From assembly GCA_022225965.2 (NCBI GenBank), contig JAKJXP020000030.1, positions 1 to 64,000 of the forward strand: 64,000 bases of DNA. Direction: 5' to 3'. Within the stretch, counting starts at the first letter, position 1. Each line of letters starts with the position of its first letter. Below the pieces are notes generated by a model that was not told where the DNA came from, did no database searches, and worked only from the letters and a program-made list of their open reading frames with translations. This DNA is from Diatrype stigma (Eukaryota; Ascomycota; Sordariomycetes; Xylariales; Diatrypaceae). Positions 31,613 through 43,853 of this stretch are shown in pieces. A program made the position numbers and the translations under genes.

Positions 31613-31820
31613 GGCTGATGAGTATAGCTGAGAATAGGCTAAACTTGTGTATCATGTGGGTTGAATGCTGGCAAAGATCGGCGATGCTTGAGTTACATAA
31701 ATGGATGTGGATAGACGTGTTGTATTCGAGGCAAAGCTGCCCTGCCGATGATGAGGAAGGAGGAATGCAGGTGGGCTCCAAAGTCGAATCTAGAATCCAG
31801 AAGCTACCTGTTGTGGTAAG

Positions 31821-31851
31821 CAGTGCAGGCAGTGCAGGCAGTGCAGGCAGC
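31821..31851. repeat. (GCAGGCAGT)n minisatellite
   Basis: Three tandem units of a 9-mer GCAGGCAGT lie about 0.2 kb upstream of the E2 start codon. Confidence 0.8.
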
Positions 31852-32198
31852 GTAGACAGTGAGGTAAGTAGTGTCAGGTATCTGGTCAGCTGGGTGAGAC
31901 CGAACCGCGATGTTTGGGGTGTCTTCGTCTCCTAGGCTTCCTGAGTGTCCCGGTCTGGCTGGGTGTCTGGCTGGGTGCGCCTAGAAGTGTAGGTAAACCG
32001 TGTAGGCCAACTGGAACTGGAGGTTGTGGTGGTTGAGCAGGTGGGGTGTCTGTCATATGAGGGCGCAACTTGAGGGAGCGACTTACGCCCCTCCTCTGTT
32101 AAAGATATAAGGCGGGGCAACAGGCTGACCCTCAACTACATCAGGTCCACGGTGTATTGGATGTGCTTGTGCAACCAACCTATAACTGCATGTGCCTA

Positions 32199-32233
32199 TG
32201 TAGTCTAGGTAGGCACCTAGGTAGGCATTACTT
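32199..32233. repeat. TAGGTAGGCACC motifs
   Basis: GTCTAGGTAGGCACCTAGGTAGGC carries the TAGGTA motif twice in an imperfect direct repeat around a short palindrome. Confidence 0.7.
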
Positions 32234-32718
32234 ATTAATTATACACTTTTATCTCGCATATCAGCTTCGATTGGCTGGTAGGCAGCTACATACATACATA
32301 GTAGGTTTCTGTCCAAGATGCCTGCCTACCCGATGGGAGGGAGTCCATACCTACCAGGATCTCGGAGGTTTACGGACATAAGGAAAACCTAGGTATGATG
32401 CTATAGTTTGGTCAACTGGCAAACCTACTGCAATCGATTCCCGAGGTCGCAACATAGGAAGTGTCACCAGCATCCCTGGATGTATATGCAACGGCACCTG
32501 CTAGAAAGGCAGCAAGGCAGCATTACACGTCGATACTGCAGGTTAGGTATGATCTTATACGGACTACTGCAGCGCCTGCTACATCTTTACCTGAGACATA
32601 GGATGGTTCCTTAGGTAAGAAGGCTGGCAGAGCTGAAATGACATTGACCGTGCTAGCAACTATAGTAGGCGTGTAGGTACGAAGTGGTTAGACTAAGTAC
32701 CTACGTAGTAGGCGCACC

Positions 32719-32744
32719 TGCAGTCTGCAGTCTGCAGTCTGTAG
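32719..32744. repeat. (TGCAGTC)n microsatellite
   Basis: Three to four tandem TGCAGTC units, intergenic. Confidence 0.8.
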
Positions 32745-33193
32745 ATGTCTAGGCCGGGTTGTCTGGATTCAAGGTTGTCTACCGGTACATACCTAGACTG
32801 CCTAGGTAGGTAGGCATCCCTAACCCCACATTTGAACCGACAAGGATCACATACTTAGGTGGTATGTACATACATACATAACCACTGCATAGGTACCTAC
32901 ACAACTACCGCCTGCATATCAGCTCAATATCAGTTGATATGAATTCAAGCAGCAGGGGTCCAGGGGTCCAGGGTCCTAGCTTTTAGTTATGCAACTTGAC
33001 AGCGCGACAACTTCGACATTGGAGAATATCGTGCGAGTTGACCGCTTGCCTAACCTCTATACTAGCCACGAAGTATCCCAATCCTTAACTACAGCTACCG
33101 AAGATCGACGACTCGTAGGCGTGCCTAACCCCGTACCCAGCCAGATAAGATCGATCGAAACAGTGACGGCAGCTACCGCCTAAACCTGAACCG

Positions 33194-33222
33194 TTCCCTT
33201 CCCTTCCCTTCCCTTCCCTTCC
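33194..33222 (+). promoter_or_regulatory. CCCTT pyrimidine tract upstream of ERG26
   Basis: Five CCCTT units end about 39 nt before the ERG26 ATG. Such CT-rich tracts near start sites are common in expressed filamentous-fungal genes and often mark the transcription start. The role here is inferred. Confidence 0.45.
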
Positions 33223-33260
33223 AGAAGAACACTCCCAAAAACCACAAACCGCGAATCACA

Positions 33261-34562
33261 ATGGCAGCAGCACCGCCCTCGAAAGAAGGAATCGAGCAGC
33301 CCTCGCTCGGGCGCGTCCTCGTCATCGGCGGGTGCGGCTTCCTGGGGCACCACGTGGTGCGCTTGCTCCTGCGGGACTGGAAGTGCGCGGCGGTGTCGGT
33401 GGTGGACCTGCGGTGCGCGCGGAACCGGCGGCCGGCGTCGGACGGGGTCGAGTACGTGGAGGCCGACATCACGGACGGCGAGGCCCTGGCGGCCGCCTTC
33501 CAGACGCTGCGGCCCGACGTCGTCATCCACACGGCGTCGCCGCCGGCCCAGGGCAGCGGCGCCGTCGCCGACTCGCTCTTCCAGAAGGTCAACGTCGAGG
33601 GCACGCGCGCCGTCGTGGCCGCCTGCCGCGCCAGCGGCGCCAAGGCCCTCGTCTACACCAGCTCCGCCAGCGTCCTGAGCGACAACAAGAGCGACCTCAT
33701 CAACGCGAACGAGGACTACCCCGTCATCCGCGGCCCCGCGCAGACCGAGTACTATTCCGAGACCAAGGTAAGCAGAATACAAGCAAGCAAGCAAGCAAGC
33801 AAGGGAGGGAAGGCAAAAAGCAAGGGGAAGCAGAAGGGGGAGCGGAAGGGGCACTATGACCCTACCCGAAAGACAACTCGTTTCTCAATCCAATGTCTTA
33901 CATCTATTCGCTAATGCTCACGCTCTTCTGTCCCCTCACAGGCCGAAGCGGAAGAACTCGTCCTCGCCGCGAACCGCACCGAGCCGTACGACCTCCTGAC
34001 GACCGCCATCCGGCCCTCGGGCATCTTCGGCGAGGGCGACGTGCAGGTGGCCTACCACGCGGTGAACCTGTACCGCGAGGGGCGGGACAAGGTGCAGGTG
34101 GGGGAGAACACGAACCTGTTCGACTTCACGTACGTGGAGAACGTGGCGCACGCGCACCTGCTGGCGGCGCGGGCGCTGCTGGTGACGCACGCGGCCAAGA
34201 CGGCGCCGCTGGACCACGAGAAGGTCGACGGCGAGGCCTTCCTCGTCACCAACGATCAGCCCGTCTACTTCTGGGACATGATGCGCGCCATCTGGGCCGC
34301 CGCCGGCTCCCAGAAGGGGCCCGGCAGCGCCTGGGTCCTCGGCCGCGAGCTCGGCATCGTGCTCGGCTTCCTCAGCGAGGTCGTCTTCGGCCTCCTCCGC
34401 AAGCCCCCCACCCTCAACCGCCAGCGCATCGTCTACAGCTGCATGACGCGCTACTACGACATCAGCAAGGCGAAGCGGCGGCTCGGGTACAAGCCCCTGG
34501 TCAGCCTGGGCGAGGGCGTCAGGAGGGCTGTCAGATGGACCTTGGAGCAAGAAAAGAAGTAG
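33261..34562 (+). CDS. erg26: Erg26-like sterol C-3 (decarboxylating) dehydrogenase
   Basis: An NAD(P)-dependent dehydrogenase of the 3beta-HSD/SDR family. The Erg26 type decarboxylates 4-carboxysterols at C-4 in ergosterol synthesis at the ER. Two exons, 33261-33767 and 33942-34562, give about 375 aa; the 174-nt intron contains a CAAG microsatellite. The Rossmann motif is VLVIGGCGFLGHH (about 19-31), the active-site Ser is in YTSSAS (about 134) and the YxxxK pair is Y165/K169 in YYSETK; Lys169 is the last codon of exon 1. RPSGIFGEGD and FDFTYVENVAHAHL are typical of the family. The C-terminal part has a hydrophobic segment (GIVLGFLSEVVFGLL), a probable membrane anchor. Codon use is very GC-rich. 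Another 3beta-HSD family member of this length is the main alternative. Confidence 0.85.
33779..33803. repeat. (CAAG)n in ERG26 intron
   Basis: Six CAAG units sit directly after the donor of the ERG26 intron. Confidence 0.85.
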
Positions 34563-36827
34563 GAGGACTGGCTTTCTCTTTCTCGGAATCGTATATATAT
34601 AATAACGCAGTGGTTTCTGATCATAAGTGAAATTTTAATAATGGGCAAAAAGAATGGATTGCATCGATACGCAACACACAACACTTGCTGCATTGCATAC
34701 CTCTCACTGTCTATGCCAGTATAGAGGCTGGCGGGCCTTATAAAGTTAATAAGCATAATCGTGCTGTCGATGGAGCCGATGTAAAAACATAGCAAGTAGC
34801 CATGTTTATTACAGACTACTTGTATTAATAAGTGCTTTGATGTCCAAACAGTTTAAACATGTAGCTTTTGGACTTCAATCACGTACACACAAACCTTGAG
34901 AGCAGGCATATTCAGGTGGTGGCGTCTATCATCTCTGACCTCTATTTAGCCTGTCACATATAGCAATCTAGCTCTAGCTTTCACTGTGAACTCCTAATAT
35001 GACAAATATAGAAGTCGCGATCCTCAGGGAGATCTCGTGTCTATGATATGCTTGTTTACTATAGCTGAGATATGGTAGTAACTTGAGAATACCAGTCAAG
35101 AAGTTGGGGATACGATTGCTTTTACTCTCCTTCGCCCGACCCCTTTTTATGCCACCCTATATTCTGAGGTACCTCCAGGCTGATGTGAAGTACAGGAAAC
35201 CATTACTTTTGAACAGAAGCACCCGGCTCCTAATTGGCTATCTAGAACTTACAATCCTCGCTGTCATCTGAGCCGACTGTTAAGGAACAAAGGCTACGGC
35301 AGCATATATAACATTAAGATAAATAATAGCCAAACTTCCACAAGTCACTTAAGTATGGTCATATGGAGAAACGGGTAAGCCATTGCCTCTTATTCTTGCA
35401 GAAGTCCCAAAGTACTCTTTGTGAATCTGCTTGTTTCTTTTAATAGCCCTTCTCTAGACCGTGGGGAGGCTATTACAGTACTGTTGCTAGGTAGTAGGTT
35501 AACATGCCGCCGTTACATGCCTGACATATCTCCTGGACCACAAAAGCTCCATGGGCCCTCTAAACGTTTCTCCAGTGTGCATGGTCCCCCTTATTCATGA
35601 AATAGTAATGGTGTAGCCTGCCTATATATCCTGCTGTCTTCGTGGGACAGGGGCTACAATACCATCATCCATCAATCCTCCCAGCAGAACAATGTGTACC
35701 AATGTCTCCCTCTATATACTACCAAGAACCCGCTGGTAAGTTCTTGTTTATGTCCTTGTCTGGGTACATTATCAAAAGGGGGTAGGGGTGGTTACACTCA
35801 ACTCGACTGATAGCCTGACGAGCAGGTTGTAGGAGACGAGAAGAGAAACTAAATTCATTCTCGTCTGATTTGGTGGTAGAGAGGGGGACTGCAAGATATG
35901 TCTGTATCCTCTATATACCTGCCAGGCCGTGATATCCTGGAGGTCTTGCTGTACCGAGGACCTGCGGAAGCTAATAGGCATAGGCAAGCAATGGCACGTC
36001 AATGAACCCCGACATATACCCATTACCTGGCAGTCTGGTCGATGTAAGAAGGAGGACAAGACCGAAACTGGCCGATCTGTACATAGATGCTAGTATTATA
36101 ACTAAAACAGGCTACCTCATCGACTGAGTGAGCAGACTAACGCTACAGCCAGCCGAATCGTGTACATACGTATATACAACTCCGTCTCTGAACAAAGAAG
36201 ACATGTGATTATCAACACAGGAATATGTAATGGGTTTGCTGCGCTAAGGCCCGTGACATTATCTAGACGGCGCATACGTGTTCTCACATAATAGAAACAG
36301 CGCGCAACGTGGCAAGACCTGGCAGATAATCCAAGCAGTAGGCTAGATATGGCGCGGCTATTATTCTAGCTTTACCATTGTTTTTCCCATCCCCCCCTTC
36401 CACCATACTCCCCGATTGAACACCCCACCCCGCATGACACCGGGATCATGTCCCTCCAGTGTTCTCGACTTGAGCAGAAGAGTATTCCCCAGACGGCCCC
36501 CATCGCCGGAGATCTCGATAGCGAAGGGGGTCGCGTATAGTCTTACCACCCAATCCAAGGTGCATCTTTTTCTGGCGTCCTCTTGGGGCTTGCCCGTCAG
36601 GTCTTGAAACGCTATTTCTGCTTGTTCTTTACCAGACAGGTTTGAGAGCTAAGTACGGACCGTACGCGGTCGAGTATTATCTAGGCGGGGTACGAACTAT
36701 ATTCCTCGGTAAATTGGAAATGGTAGCCTTGCCGGCCACAAGCGTACTGTCACACTGAGAAGAAATGCCAGCCCGGGGGGTTTCTGAACGGCCTGTTTTC
36801 TGCCAATCATAATGGCTTTGAAGGTTT
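34563..36827. other. Gene-free region, convergent 3' ends
   Basis: This 2.3-kb gap between the ERG26 and LRG1 stops is the longest in which neither end carries a promoter. I find no frame above 121 aa and no family resemblance. The base composition is more AT-rich than the flanks and it lacks the TAGGTA motif clusters. It could hold decayed repeat sequence, but I could not identify terminal repeats. Confidence 0.6.
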
Positions 36828-39800
36828 TTAACCTGTGCCAGTTGTGACCGAATTATTTGGCCTTCCCCAGCCTGAATTCCGCCATTCTCGACGTTGGCCA
36901 TTCTCTGGTGTTTCTGGATGTGGGCTTTCTCCTCGTTCATTGTCGTTATGCTTCGGCGGACCATTGTCAGGCCCGCGCCATTTTTGTGGTGTTCCTTGAT
37001 TTGCGTTGGGTGGGCCAGTTGGATCCTGCATGGGACGAGCACTCCTTTCTTGTTGGATCACTGTAGGGTCCGTATCAACCCGGGTAGCCAGGGGCCTTAG
37101 GTTCTCCTGTCTTCCAACAAACTCCGTGGCGTCGTATTGTCTTGGACCCCCACCAAGAGCACGACCGTCAATACGCTTTAGGATCTCCTTCGTCGTAATG
37201 TCGCCGTTACCACTCCAAAGTGCCGAGTCACCAAGGACGTCCATGAGCTCCGCGGGAACCTAACCCATAAATTAGTGAAACTGTTGAAAAAACTGTCGAG
37301 AAAAACTGGAAAACGTCAACATACCATGCACATTTCCTCAATATTTTGTATCAATTCCTCGACACACGCCACCGCGGTCATTGGCTCATCAGAGAAAGTT
37401 GGTGCCTTGTTAATGGTGTACAGAACGTTTGGTGCTATGACCCGGGCAAGATTGTGTACGTCCATTCTTGAGCCGGTGTCTTCGTCGATCTGGTGAAATG
37501 TTGCTACCCACTTCAGGAAACTGAACAACACTTCGAGGGTATCCCGATGGATCTGAGGGAGCAAGCAGCAGGCTAGATGTAGACAATGCCGCCTCTTGTC
37601 GGCGTCTTTGATCTTTGTGGCGCTGACCCAAAGTTTGTATAGCCTCTGAGTCATAAGGGGATCCGGTAGTTCACGCAGATACCGCTTGAGAAGGGCCGCG
37701 AGTTGATGGGGCGTTTCATCGTTCCAACGTATTGCGTCACATCCATCTCTATCAATTGCACCCACTTGTTCAGTAAGCTTCTTGATGTTTCCGTTCTTTC
37801 TGAAGACACCTTCCACGGACAGATCCTTATTCTTTAGAGCCGTGATAGTATCCTCGATGATGGCGGGTATGCGGAGAGCCCCAGGCCCGACACCGTCCGT
37901 CGAATCGGCACCGTCTCGGTCGACCACAACGTCCAATGGAACACCGAAGACACCCTTCTTCTTACTTGCTTTCCTGGTATCCTTGCCGCCGAACGCTTTG
38001 CCGAATTTATTCCAGAAATTTGGTGCTTTCCGCGCCTCGATCAGAGTGAGCAATTCCTCCAATGTGAAGTCGGGATCAAGCAGCGGCTGCATGGAAAGAA
38101 CTGCAAGATGTCGAACGATGAAATACTCGAGACCCGAGAGCTCGGAGAAGAACTTTCTGCCCCCTCCTCTCTGGGGCGATCGTTCTTCGGCTCTCAAGTC
38201 GGCATCCCGCCCGTCGGAGAGGCTCCGTTGATGCCCAGGTCCAGCGCCAGCGCCAGCTCCATAGGGAGGCTCTGTAGCGGGGGATCGGAACAACTCTTGG
38301 CGTGACTGTCGATAACCGCTGGGCTGAAGTTCTCGTGCCTGCTCCGCAGCGACAATGCGAGGAATATCGTCGAGCGTTAGCGCATCTTGGTGCCCGAAGT
38401 ATTGCTCGGTTGTACCCCCTGCACCCTGCTCTCTTTCTTCCTCAATCTGCATGGTTCTATCCCGCAAATCGTCCTTTTCACCACTCGCAGATCCAGGACG
38501 CACAGCGCGCCCCTCGGGCCCATCCATAATTTTAGAGGTTCTAGCTTTCTTAAGGCTGGATGACAAATGCTTATCTAGGCGTGTGCTCCTAAGCCTGCGC
38601 ACATCGTTGAGAGTGTTTTCATAAGACGACTCCCTGCGACTCCGCTCCTGTTCGCCAGCATAGGACTTCGACCTAGAGTCTGACCGAAGCATCATGGAGC
38701 TTCTATCTCCGGGTGCACGCTGTCCATCTCCCAGGTCGTATCCATCGGCGCTCGGGTCCGACGGTTGTGGCAGAGCGCCGGTGCTTCGCAAAATCTCGAG
38801 TAACCGGGCCAAGGCAACCTTCAGCAGAAAAACATACTGCTGAAGTTTGGTGACGTGTGCAAGGGTCTGCCCAGATTCTCCCATCTGACTCTCACATTTG
38901 GTACAGTAGATCTTGTGATCCCGATGCACCAGGGCCTGATCCAGGGTAGACCCCAATTCATTTCCGCAGCGCGCGCAAGTTACGCAGGATATATGCCACC
39001 TGCTATCGCCGCTTAAAGCACACTCGTCCTCTATTGGCTTGCGACAGAGGGTACATTGATCGGAGTTATTAGCCGAGAGCTTCGCCATCCCAGCTGTAAT
39101 CTGTAACGAGTCATCATCGTTCTTCATCGATTCGAGGACGCTCAGGTCCTCGAGGAGCTGGTATAAGCCATCCGCCGTATTGTGCTCTTTCTCCACTCTG
39201 AGAGCTCCTTGTAAGCATATCCTGATTAACAACTTTAAGTAGTGTGCCAAGCCTGTGACGAGTGACAGCAGCTCTTGTGTAACACCAAGTTTCCGTACGC
39301 TGGTGTCTTGAGTTTTCGAAAGCAATGAGAAAAAAGAAACGATCTTCTTGCAGAGTAGCTTCGATTCGCGTCCATAAGCCAGACCTGTATATAAACTTTT
39401 AGTGACGGTCTCCTGTATAAACGCGAGAATCCATACCTTTCACTTCGAGACGCTTCATGGTCTGGTCCAGCCTGTCTGCTGACTGAAATAACACTTCGAC
39501 ATGCAATATGAACTTCTTGGCCACCAAGACGCCATCAATGTAGCCACCGTTGCTTACATGAAGCAACATGTCCGAGATGCAGGCGGCGGATGACTCCTCA
39601 AAGGTAGAGAGAACACTCCATATTCGAAAGACCTTCTCTTCCATTTTCTCCTCTTCCTGGCGCACAAGGTCGCGACTTTCGGCATCGGCAGGTTCTGGTC
39701 GCTGCGGCTCGACCTCCTGTGGTGCTGTAAGACGAACATTCCAAAATTTGTGAATCATATAGCACTCGGGGTGCCAATGCTGGTTCTGCCCATTACGATA

Positions 39801-40581
39801 TATCTCGACAAATTGTTTCAGAATAGCTGTCTGGCACCCGTTGCAACGCTGGGCAAACTGGGTCGAATAATGATAGTGGCAGTACACGTTGCCGCCGTGC
39901 TCATAGTAGCTATCTTGGGCTCCAAAGACGGTTGAGCAGAGAGAGCATGTGAAGTGGTCCACATGGTACTTGCGATCGAGCGCCGTGATGTACGATCCGC
40001 GAAGAGCACCGCCGCATTGGTAGCAAAGAAGGCCTAGCCGGCGAAAATAGTCCGTCTCACATAGGGGATATTGGCCCTCCCCTTCCTCCTCATCTGCAGG
40101 GAAGAACTTGGAGGCTACGATTTGGCCACAATCCTGTATCCCAAGGGAGGTGTTAGTTGCTGCAGCTAAAGTAGAGTATGAAGAAGCATTGGGCAAGTAG
40201 GTAGGGGGCAACTGTACTTACGCGACACTTGAAACAATCGAGATGGAATGTACCATCCAAGGCTCGAACAAACTGGCCAGTCAATTGCTCCCCACATTTT
40301 TGACATATGCGAAGCTGTCCGCTGCTTGTCCTCCCGCGGCCCTTGGATCTGTTCCGCTCGCCACTCGGTCTAGTGTCGCTTTGCGTGCTCGGGGCTGGCG
40401 AACCTGGGTGTCGAGCAGGCGGCAAGAACCCGCCGTTTTGAAAAGATGGACTGGCTGTCACATCCGGCCGCTCATGTTCGAGCTGATATCCGCCCTCGCT
40501 GTCCTGTGGTGGTGGTGGCTGCGGTGGATGACCATGGACGTGGTCATTAGGCAGACCGCCTCCATATTCAGGGCCCATCAT
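36828..40581 (-). CDS. lrg1: Lrg1-type LIM-domain Rho GTPase-activating protein
   Basis: In yeast and Neurospora, Lrg1 turns off Rho1 and so limits cell-wall glucan synthesis and shapes hyphal tips. Four exons join in phase: 40222-40581, 39437-40133, 37325-39384 and 36828-37259, about 1182 aa. The start is the first of two adjacent Met codons (MMGPEYGGG). LIM1 covers about 93-147 (CQKCGEQL, HLDCFKCRDCGQIV) and spans intron 1. LIM2 follows (CYQCGGALRGSYITALDRKYH; CNGC). LIM3 is near 463 (CTLCRKPIEDEC; WHISCVTCARCG). The RhoGAP domain runs from about 820 to 1030 with GVFRKNGNIKKL supplying the arginine finger, plus LLKRYLRELPDPLM and ARVIAPNVL. The last exon adds a polar tail ending NNSVTTGTG. 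Intron 3 joins IEEMCM to VPAELMDVLG. Confidence 0.95.
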
Positions 40582-41133
40582 GGCGACCGAAAGGACGGCC
40601 TTCCTCAATCACAGTCACGGCCACAGGGGCAACTTCAAAGGCCTGCCGTCGTCGTTACGGGGTATCGAGGCGGGATTGGATTCAAGACTCAGGAGTAAAG
40701 CGGGCTAGGTTTCTAGATTTGCTGCAAATTCGTAGATGCGTTGTTCAACGTCAGACATCGGGCGGCCTGCCAACTTATTTTTTTTGGGGCACTTCCACAA
40801 GCAGGGTAGCGTGTGCGACGAGGGGACGACGTCTTTAAGGTGGTGTCGTGTGAACCAGCGGAGCTCTAATAATAAATCGGAGGCGGACGTGTGCGCTCGA
40901 AATTGATTTCGGGAGAGGCAGATGCTGTATGTCGTCGGTATCGGGCATTCAACTATTTACTACTACATGTACGAAGTAGGCACGCTAGATATGCATGGAG
41001 GAAAACGTATGGACGTATATTGATTGGTATAATGGATCGGCGTGGCAGCGGCTCCTTGTTCGACAGTGACTGAGTGAGTGAGTGCGTGGGTGGGCAAGAA
41101 GAGAGGGAAACAAGGGAAAGGTGATTGAAAAGA

Positions 41134-41234
41134 GTGAAGGTGGTGAAGGTGGTGTAGGAGGCGTCGGTGGTGACAGTCGGTGGTGACAGTCGGTGGTGAA
41201 GGTGAAGGTGGTGAAAGTGGTGCAGGCGGTGCAG
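41134..41234. repeat. GGTGGTGA(AGGT/CAGTC) repeat
   Basis: Imperfect tandem units of GTGAAGGTG and GGTGGTGACAGTC cover about 100 bases upstream of LRG1. Confidence 0.8.
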
Positions 41235-41821
41235 CTGACTTGGCTTGACCCGAACTCGACTTGACTCCCTTGTAAAAGCGAATGAATGGGGTGGACGATA
41301 TTTTGACGATGTGAATGGGGGAATTAGAGTCCCTGAGTTCCCTGAGCTCCGGGTTCCCAGAGTCCCTTACTACTACGAATAGAGGTTGCTAAGGTTGCTA
41401 AGTGCTAAGGTTGGGCGAGCGACAGGGGGTGTTGACGGGAGCCCATTGCTGTGGCAGGCTTGACACCGCAGACATCGGAACCTCATGGGTGATGGCTGAT
41501 GGCTGATGGGGTGAATGGGCTGGCTGCTGCACACTACCTCGCTGTACATACCTAGGTGCTGCTAGGTAGGTAGCTAGTTGGCGCCTGGGCATTCATGAGG
41601 ATCATGTGTAGGTCGGTAGGGTATGTATGGTATGTACCTGTGTCCGTAGATAGCCAGGTAGCGCTAGTTGAACGTTATATTATAACGGGTACCTACCGTC
41701 CTGCGACTCTTGACGCAGCGGTTCTCATTAGGTACCTCCATACATACATGCAGCAGGTACCTGGAGCGGGCGGGTATCAGGTAGCGCGTAGCGCTACGGT
41801 GCTACCTTAACATCTCTACCT

Positions 41822-41878
41822 ATACATACATACATACATACATACATACGTAGTACATACATACATACGTAGTACATG
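41822..41878. repeat. (CATA)n array with internal duplication
   Basis: Seven ATAC units are followed by CGTAGTACATAC, four more units and a second CGTAGTACAT, so ATACATACATACGTAGTACAT is present twice in tandem. Confidence 0.85.
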
Positions 41879-42320
41879 CGGACCTAGTTAACTGCATGCC
41901 CTGAGGTTTACGGCGTAGGAATACGGAATACGTTACATACATAATGTATGTAGTGGTGGAAGCTGAACGATTTGGGTAGTCGGGAAGTCGGGTAGTCTGG
42001 GATATTACAGTAGGTAGGTAGCCTTGAGCTATAGGAACAATACCATAAGCAGGACATTAAGTCATCGTACGTGTTGCGAGATCATTTACGTCTGGTTCAG
42101 CAAGATCCGGGATACGATAGTGCAACGACATGAGCGTGTGTTCCGTGTAAGTGGTGCATGTGGTGACTTTATGTGGCTCCCCGCCTGCCGCCGTATGCTG
42201 TGTTGTACGGTCTGGTATTCGGTGCTAGATGCTGCTAATGTTACAGCAAGTCGCCCAATGTCGCCCATGCCTCAGACTCGAGTGCCTCCAGCCTTCGCTA
42301 CGTATGTATGTATTGTACAT

Positions 42321-42372
42321 GACTTACCTACATATAGGTACCCTACCCTCACCTACATACATATGTAGGCAC
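42321..42372. repeat. TACCTACATATAGGTACC motif cluster
   Basis: CTTACCTACATATAGGTACC and CACCTACATACATATGTAGG are two imperfect palindromes of the TACCTA/TAGGTA family within 50 bases. Confidence 0.75.
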
Positions 42373-43853
42373 CTCCTCCTTCGCAGTACATTGCAGGAGA
42401 ACGTATCAGAAGGGAAATTTACAAATTTGGGCGTGTTTCTGGTCCGGTAAATAGTACCTACAGCCCGCTACAACCTGCCGATGGGTGGTTCCGAGTGGGT
42501 ATTTGAGGGTATTTGATAGCCGTCTAGTCCCAAAGTCGACTAACCAACATGCATCTCGAGACCCCTGAGTCTTGACTGTTCACTTGTCTTGTTGCATTGA
42601 TACTGCACCTGCACCCAATTACCCTCTCTCCTCTGCCATAAGTGGCTGCTCTTGTCGATCGAAATAGATACCCAAGGCACTACTTCGTACCTGCGACTTG
42701 TTCTGCGCAAGTACTTGTTCCAGGGTTCAGCGATAACAAGCAACGTTAAGAGGTCCAGAGGTACTCGATGGAGCGAACGGATGAAATCAAGACAAAGAGA
42801 TGGTCGGGTCGCACTCGAGTCCGAGTATACGAACAAGAGACTCATCAGTAATTACGAAGTAGGAGGTGTTGTATATTCTACATGATCATATCGGAACGTT
42901 TCAAGACAGCAAGATGGATACTGTAATGTATAAGTAGGCGTCTGTTATCTACCTAGGCAGTACAATAGTTACGATGTTGGTGGTATAGGCCGCACACGCA
43001 CACCGTATCTTTGCACATATCAACTGCAGCTGTACTATGAGGTAGTATAACGATATCAGCATCATATTAAGTACTAGCTACCTGTAGGCAAGGTGCCACA
43101 TATGAGCTTTTCTACAGCCATTGGCCACGTGACAAGAGCCCATATCTTGATATTAGCATCAAAGAGACTAGAGACAAAACGTTATCCATCAACTATAGGT
43201 ACGAAATATATGTGTCAATTAGCTTCCAAGGATGATTAGCAAGGGATGGTTATGTATTGTACAATACCTGCTATGTAGGTATAGACAATATAGGTATAGA
43301 CAATATCAGAAGCAGCAGCGCCTCGCCCCTCCTTGACGTTGTTTGTGTTTGTACCTGCATTGACTTCAAGGTGTGGCTGCAGAACGTGGCTGACGCTTGA
43401 CTTCGACTACCGGAGTATTATACCCGACCCATTGTCTTTATTCCAATTCCCTACAATAGGAACTCATCCGATATATCAGGAGATATCAGACCATGTCCCA
43501 CTTGTCAAACCTTCCAACTGTGCTACTTGGAATAGATGTGGCCGTTTTGTTTCCTCTTAGAATTAGCTTGTTTGCTCTTTGCTAAGAACAGATTTGCTGA
43601 GAACAAACTTCATTTCATCATTCTCAATTTCTGGCTTCCTTCAGAAATACCTTCAGAAATACTGCTGGCGCCGCCGCATAACGTCGCCCATAACATAACA
43701 AATATATACCAAAATAATTTCTACAAATATCTTCCCTAAATATATTTCACCAACCAAACAACGGTTTTCACCCTGGACTGGCAAAATACAGGCCGGTCCA
43801 TCGCGTATTTGCTGAACACTGGCAGTCAATGGCAATCATCATGCCTATAATCA

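Larger units (their letters stand above)
31613..33260. other. Divergent promoter region, E2 / ERG26
   Basis: The gap is 1.6 kb. It has a GCAGTGCAGGCA minisatellite (31821-31851), TAGGTA-family motifs at 32199-32233, 32801-32815 and 32893-32903, a (TGCAGTC)n tract at 32719-32744 and a CCCTT tract near the ERG26 start. No gene is supported. Confidence 0.7.
40582..43853. other. Largest gene-free region, divergent promoters
   Basis: The gap is 3.3 kb between divergent starts. It holds a GGTGGTGA-type repeat (41134-41234), TGGCTGATGGCTGATGG (about 41490), TAGGTA clusters (41560-41580, 41670-41765, 42011-42020, 42321-42372), a (CATA)n array at 41822-41878 and AT-rich sequence towards 43700. The frames present (all at or below 114 aa) do not resemble genes. 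Confidence 0.65.

Noticed and set aside
33180..33854. 224-aa minus-strand frame opposite ERG26
   Set aside because: It is a mirror of GC-rich coding sequence with no domain; ERG26 on the plus strand has catalytic motifs.
35278..35840. Possible solo LTR starting TGTTAAGGAAC
   Set aside because: I could not find a matching ACA end, target-site duplication, primer site or second copy, so it is not annotated as a mobile element.
41822..41878. Possible telomere-like or CRISPR-like array
   Set aside because: It is a simple ATAC microsatellite. The dispersed TAGGTA motif is also not the fungal telomere unit TTAGGG, and no spacers exist.
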